Shown: positions 59,158-64,000 of the stretch, one piece after another
How the letters are laid out: each line of letters starts with the position of its first letter
How positions within the stretch are numbered: position 1 is the first letter of the stretch
Assembly: GCA_027924645.1 (NCBI GenBank)
Contig: BSBN01001687.1
Location: 2,852,001-2,916,000 of the forward strand
Reading direction: 5' to 3'
From: Cunninghamia lanceolata
Lineage: Eukaryota > Streptophyta > Pinopsida > Cupressales > Cupressaceae
Length of the DNA: 64,000 nucleotides
Program-made: the position numbers and the translations under genes
The notes under the pieces: model-generated
Database searches by the model: none
Seen by the model: only the letters and a program-made list of their open reading frames with translations
What the model was told of the DNA's origin: nothing

Positions 59158-59233
59158 ATTAGCTGCAGTTGAATAGCCTCCATCTGCACTCCACTATTAG
59201 CTGTAGTTGAATAGCCTCCATCTGCACTCCAAT
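59158..59233 (+). repeat. 38-bp tandem duplication
   Basis: Two adjoining units (59158-59195 and 59196-59233) of attagctgyagttgaatagc.. type differ at very few bases. Confidence 0.92.
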
Positions 59234-60802
59234 ATAATGCATTTCGACCCTCCTTGGACACAATGATCTTTGTAGTCTAGATGAAAGTGATTGGGAGTTG
59301 CTCAATGGCAGGGTAGAAGCACTATTTATGGTCTGGTAATCATGGATTAGAATTCATGATGAATTCCTCAATGATAGGGCACAGATACTGTTCGTGGTCT
59401 TCTAGTCTTGGATTCAAGTAACGGGGAATTCTTCCATGACGGGAGTAGTACTAATCATGATCTTCGTAATTCTGGATTGTGATCCAGAATTCCTTAGTCA
59501 TTGGGCAAGAATTATAATCTTCCATGTGAGCCAGGTGAATCGAAGAGAAAATTTCAAAATGCCTATATGCAAGTTTACAACTTGCTACTTCTCAAGCTAA
59601 ATAATGAAAACTACAGTTTTACTAGTCTAAAATCAAATTCCTAGATTAATGCTATGTTTTCCTTGCGTTGAACATGATATTCAGAACCCATATTTTACCA
59701 CATAGTTTCCTTCCACACCTTGAATATCATTCTTTTTTCCATCATTTTAGGCCACCTTGTCAAATTCTCTCTACGATGCTTATCATTAAAATCTGTATGC
59801 GGTTGGGTCTGTAGGGCCTCTGTAATTTGCCATTACAGAGGTGCAAAATGCTATATAAGTTCTCACAATTTGAAGGGACACTAGCATTCCGTTAAACTTT
59901 AGAAACCTTGTGTAACTGGGCATTGGGGTGCCATAGTATTCTAATAGAAATTGTTATAGCAAATGTTTAAACCATCCGATTTACAGCGGTTCAGTCCTTG
60001 GAAACTGACGCTACCCATCCTTATTCATTTGGTTTGATACACTTCCAAGTTCCCATATGATATGGTGTAATTTCATTGGCAAGAGTGCTTATGGTTGTTG
60101 ATGGAACAATTTTATCGTAGATTGAACGCCTCATACCACATGCTGTAATAAACCTTTAAATATGCTCGCCTACTCCTTTGCGCCTCCTACATTGCCTGTA
60201 TTGGGTAAAAGGACAATCTTTAAAAAATACTTATATGCCTTTTGTTGTTAGAAAAGCCGTGGGAACAACTAGGTATAAATTGCATAGAAATAAAATGTTA
60301 AAATTTGGAAGGTTTCTATTACTATAGTTATGAAATCAAAGAGATCTCCATTACATGCATAGAAGTTTTAAAGATTTAGACTCTAATAATTTATATATGA
60401 TGCACCTTAAGTATAATGTATTACTAATCAATAAATATTATTGTTACTAAATTTCTATTCACACTAAATTTAGTTAGACCTAATTGCAGTTGTTTTAGGA
60501 GTAAAAGAAGGCTTTTGAAGTTATTGCATTTAGTGAATATTTGATGTCTTGACAAAGCAGAAATGAAGATCAATTGTCATGATAACCTAATAGTACAATT
60601 AGGACTGTTAAATCATCATGACAAGTGAGTTAGATTGTCAAGAAATCAAACAGTCAAGGAAGGTAGTTCATCTAAACTATTTTTATCTTTAAGAAGTTAT
60701 AAGACAATTTGATTATTCAGTTGATCATAATTGAAAGCAAGAAAGAAAGATATTTATTTAAAACTGTCATTTCATATCATTTTGGAACATACATTCAGTT
60801 TA
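59234..60802. other. Unassigned sequence with weak repeats
   Basis: At 59300-59520 a loose ~70-base pattern (ctcaatgatagggca.. tggtcttctagtcttggatt) recurs with strong divergence. The rest has no recognisable gene. It ends at the left breakpoint of repeat copy 2. Confidence 0.4.
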
Positions 60803-63800
60803 ATTAATGGTTATAGAACTAAGAGTACGGATTATGTCTTGTATGTTATGAGATTGAACCTCCTCAATGTTTATGTACATGACGAATAGATGAAAATATA
60901 ACCAGATCAACATGAACGTTTTGTTGTTTTGTGCATATATTACTATTGAAAAGGGATTAGTATTATATACTCGATGTGGTTTACTAGTGTGAGCTAGACT
61001 TTCTAATTTAGTACATTAAACCTTAAGGGATAACTATGAAAATTGTTCAAGGAAATTAAGTCTTAGATCATGTTGATGATTCAGGAGAATGTTGTGGTTT
61101 AGGTAAACTTTAATCGCCTTCTGTCCTCAAGAATGGATTGTAATGTGAAAGTGTATCTAAGTTTTGTGGTTGCAAGTACAAGTCCCCAAACTACGAAGTC
61201 TCTGTGCTATACCTACGTAGGCAAGGCCATCATGAGCCCCCAAGACATTAGGTCGGCCCCTTAGGGCCTTAGGCATGTCATTTTATGAAATTGATATTGT
61301 TTGGACTATGCATAACTAATGTTTTCATCTAGTGTGCAGGATACCAAAGTTCACAAAGTATTCTTCAGTTAGTGAAAGGATGATCTTAAGGCATTTATTG
61401 CAAATGTGTATATTTGTATATGAAGCATTTGTGTCTTATAATTTATTAACAATGAAATTTGTATGTTAATTATTTAATATATACAAATTTCTCCTGAATT
61501 CATATTATATTTTCTTTATTTCTTAATAATTAGTGTATTTTCTTGAGTGGGAATTACACAATACTTTGGCAATCATACAATGGGCATTACCCCAGGGATC
61601 TAAGAGCACCTATAGATGGGCAATTTCAAGTGTAACTTTGTCTTCTTGCACCTGAATCTACATAAGAACATTAGAGCAAATCATGGCTTTATTGTAAAGT
61701 GAAAAATGAATATCAATTACCCAACCAATGAAAATAGCATTATTTATATTTTTCTAAATGCTAAAAAGAATCTCCACCCTTAAAGAATGCCAAATCTAGG
61801 GAAGTTTGAAAGGGGGGCAGAGTCAATCTCTTAGTAAAATTACATGCCACGAGAATGGGACAAGCTTGAATGGCTTGAAGAAGTCATGACTCCAAGTACA
61901 TGCTTCATGTGCTCTAGTGTAGAACTAGAAAAATGAATAACACGGATTAAGAACTCCTTGATGAGATAGATGAGAGCCCAATGAAAGACCTTGATAAATA
62001 TTGTACCAAGAAAAATGAGCTAGCTTGGGCTCAAGAATAATTGACCAAATAGTTTGGAAGCTATGGTGCCAAATTCCTAAAGAGGATTGGAGGTGCCAAT
62101 AGAGATTTAATTGGGCCACCATAGGGAGATTAGGTGTAAGCCACAAATATCCCTTGCAGGGTCCATAATTGTGAAATGATACATCAAGATACCATTTCCA
62201 ATCTTTCCATTAGGGCTTGAAAGTCCTAACTAGGTATGCACGTAGGATCATGATGGGCCAAAATATACCTCTAAGTGACAATGAAAATACAAAAAATCAG
62301 ATTTAATCAAGTTCATGTGAAAATTTGAATGGATTATCTACACAATTTGAAAAAGATGTAAGAACAAAATTTGTAGAGAATTGAATCTAATTTATGGGCT
62401 ACTATTTTTTTTTTTTTTCTAAAAAACTAAATTTAGTTAGTGAAAAATGAATATTTCAATGAACAACTATTAAATTTTTTAGAAAAAAATAAAAAGTGGG
62501 TGTTACTCTAGGCAACCTAACTATGAGCAAAAAAATATTTTTTAAAAAATAAGTAGAGGACTCATGCCCACATGTGACACATATTTTTTTGAATTTTTTT
62601 TCTAATAAAATAATTAGTTATGATTTTTTTACTGTGACTCTTTTCAAAAACTAAAAATTAATTTTCCTGCCAATCTAACTCAATAAAAAAAATTAGAATT
62701 CAATTTTTTTTAACCTATAGCTAGAAAAGCATAGAGTGTGACGTATCTTTTGGATATCAAAAAAGTGAAACGGTTTGAAAGTTATGGATGTTTTTCAATC
62801 AGTGTGTCCATCAGGTTTTCAGACACACTATATAGAAAATTATTAATAATTATTTAATAAAATAATAATCAAGAAAATCTTACATTTTTAGAAAGTTGAC
62901 AATCTCTTCAATAAACCCTTTTCGTTTTATCAAATTTGTATAAAAAAAGTTGTCAGCACGAAGGGTGAAGTTTGAAGAAGAGAGTGAAACTAGTAAACAC
63001 GTTAGAATTGAGGGAAAGTAAACTATGACAGTCCCAAGCCTAAATACAAGGCAAAATTGAAGAAAAATGGATATCTATTTTGGGGAGCAAAAAAATAATT
63101 TTAAGGTCCCAGAAACAGATATCCATTTCTGGAACCTTAGAAATCTCTCTCTCTCTATATATATAGAGCTCTCTTTGTCTCTATCCTTCTCCATCTCTCT
63201 ATCTCTATCTCTACCCATCTCTCTCTATCTATCTCTCCATCTCTATATCCTCTCTCTCTATCTCTACACCTCTATATCTGTATCTGTATCTGTATCTATA
63301 TCTCTACCTCTACCTCTCTCCCTCTCTTTCTCTCTATTGTTATCTATCTCTCTATCTTCCAATCTCTCTCTATCTCTCCTTTTCCATCTATATCTCTCAA
63401 TACCCCCCTCTCAATCTCTATCTCTCTTTATATATCCCTATCTCTCTCTCTCTCAATATATATCTCCATCTCCCCTCCCTATCTCTCCCTCTCTCCCTAT
63501 ATGTTCATATCTCTATCTTCCCTCTAAATCTCTCTCTGACCTATCTACCTCCTAGTTAAATCCTTTTCCTATCTTTCCTAATTTTTCTTTTTCTTTCCAA
63601 TTTCCCTTTAGATCCCACCAAATTTTCTCTATTTTACTATTTTCCACCTCTCCTCTTATCATTCTTTCCATCCAATGAACTTTAGTTTTATCTTGTTTCC
63701 ATTTCATCCTCCCAATTTATATCCTCATCTCTCTTTGCATGTCCTAGTTTTCTTGTTTCCATTTGCTTTGTCGATAAGGGAGAGGCAGAGGGATGAAGAG

Positions 63801-64000
63801 GGAGAGAGGGTGGAGATGGAGGGGAGAGAGGGTGGAGATGGAGGGTGATAGGGGGAGGGAGAGAGAGATAGAAAGAGAGTCCTAGTTCTCTTGTTTTCAT
63901 TTCCTTCATCGATAAGGGAGAGACAGAGGGGACAAATAGGGAGGTAGATGAATGATAGGGGAGAGAGAAGTAAGAGATAGAGATAGGGAGAGATCTAGGT
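60803..64000 (+). repeat. Long direct repeat, copy 2 (continues past window)
   Basis: Same block as 254-3320, in the same order: the non-coding body, the hairpin (63102-63139), the CT tract (about 63145-63540) and the GA satellite (from about 63775). The telomere-like part would lie beyond 64000. Its CT tract differs in length and contains extra units, as expected for fast-changing simple repeats. The open frame at 63067-63555 is a translation of CT repeats. Confidence 0.9.

Noticed and set aside
254..64000. The two long repeats as LTRs of a single ~63 kb retrotransposon
   Set aside because: The left breakpoint does not begin with TG, no primer-binding site follows copy 1 that belongs to it, and the interval holds unrelated host genes and several independent elements.
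1..64000. CRISPR arrays, bacterial operons, tRNA or rRNA genes
   Set aside because: No regular repeat-spacer array and no recognisable structural RNA gene; gene content and introns are those of a plant nuclear genome. The tRNA-like matches are retrotransposon primer sites.

Overview
The window looks like nuclear DNA from a seed plant with a large, repeat-filled genome, most likely a gymnosperm such as a conifer. It is AT-rich and has no clearly intact gene. It is packed with old, nested Ty1/copia, Ty3/gypsy and LINE remnants and with very long solo LTRs, and it holds interstitial TTTAGGG-like blocks embedded in GA-rich satellite. The host genes I recognise are two tandem EUL-domain (Euonymus-lectin-type) units and one PPR-DYW gene. 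Both families are plant-typical, and here at least one EUL unit and the PPR gene are broken. The gymnosperm call is an inference from this texture, not a match to a named species.

Layout. 254-3.3 kb is a long repeat that recurs in the same orientation at 60803-64000. It ends in CT-rich then GA-rich satellite, followed by alternating GA and TTTAGGG-like blocks (to 3.9 kb). 3.97-7.53 kb is a decayed + strand copia element with PBS, gag, protease, integrase and both LTRs but most of RT-RNaseH deleted. 7.5-10.0 kb holds the 5' end of a minus-strand copia element and a solo LTR. 10.15-12.86 kb is a minus-strand LINE remnant. 14026-18436 is a 4.4 kb solo LTR with an ATTTT target duplication. 18.8-22.56 kb is a minus-strand gypsy element, itself interrupted. 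22.56-25.78 kb is a minus-strand copia 3' half with almost open RT-RNaseH and its 3' LTR. 25.8-29.9 kb is mostly unrecognised repeat. 29.95-30.6 kb is a 5'-truncated LINE tail with long target duplications.

31.9-39.7 kb is the lectin locus on the minus strand. The upstream unit A (39327-38214) has a TATA box and three coding exons, but exon 2 is one base short. The downstream unit B (37347-31.9 kb) has lost its ATG, carries an in-frame stop, and is split in exon 3 by a 4446-bp solo LTR (32063-36508). The U3 part of that LTR carries roughly thirty scattered GGCGC motifs and a duplicated hairpin-bearing block. The two units could be tandem genes or two halves of one two-domain EUL gene.

40.7-44.2 kb is another heavily decayed + strand copia. 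44.2-45.6 kb repeats the 26-27 kb family. 46139-48615 is a PPR-DYW pseudogene that lacks the zinc-binding cysteine motif of the DYW domain. 45.8-54.4 kb contains several short copies of a structured repeat whose hairpin stem changes on both sides together. 55-60.8 kb is mostly non-coding with small tandem duplications. Nothing here looks like a working multi-gene system; the window mainly records gene decay driven by transposons.
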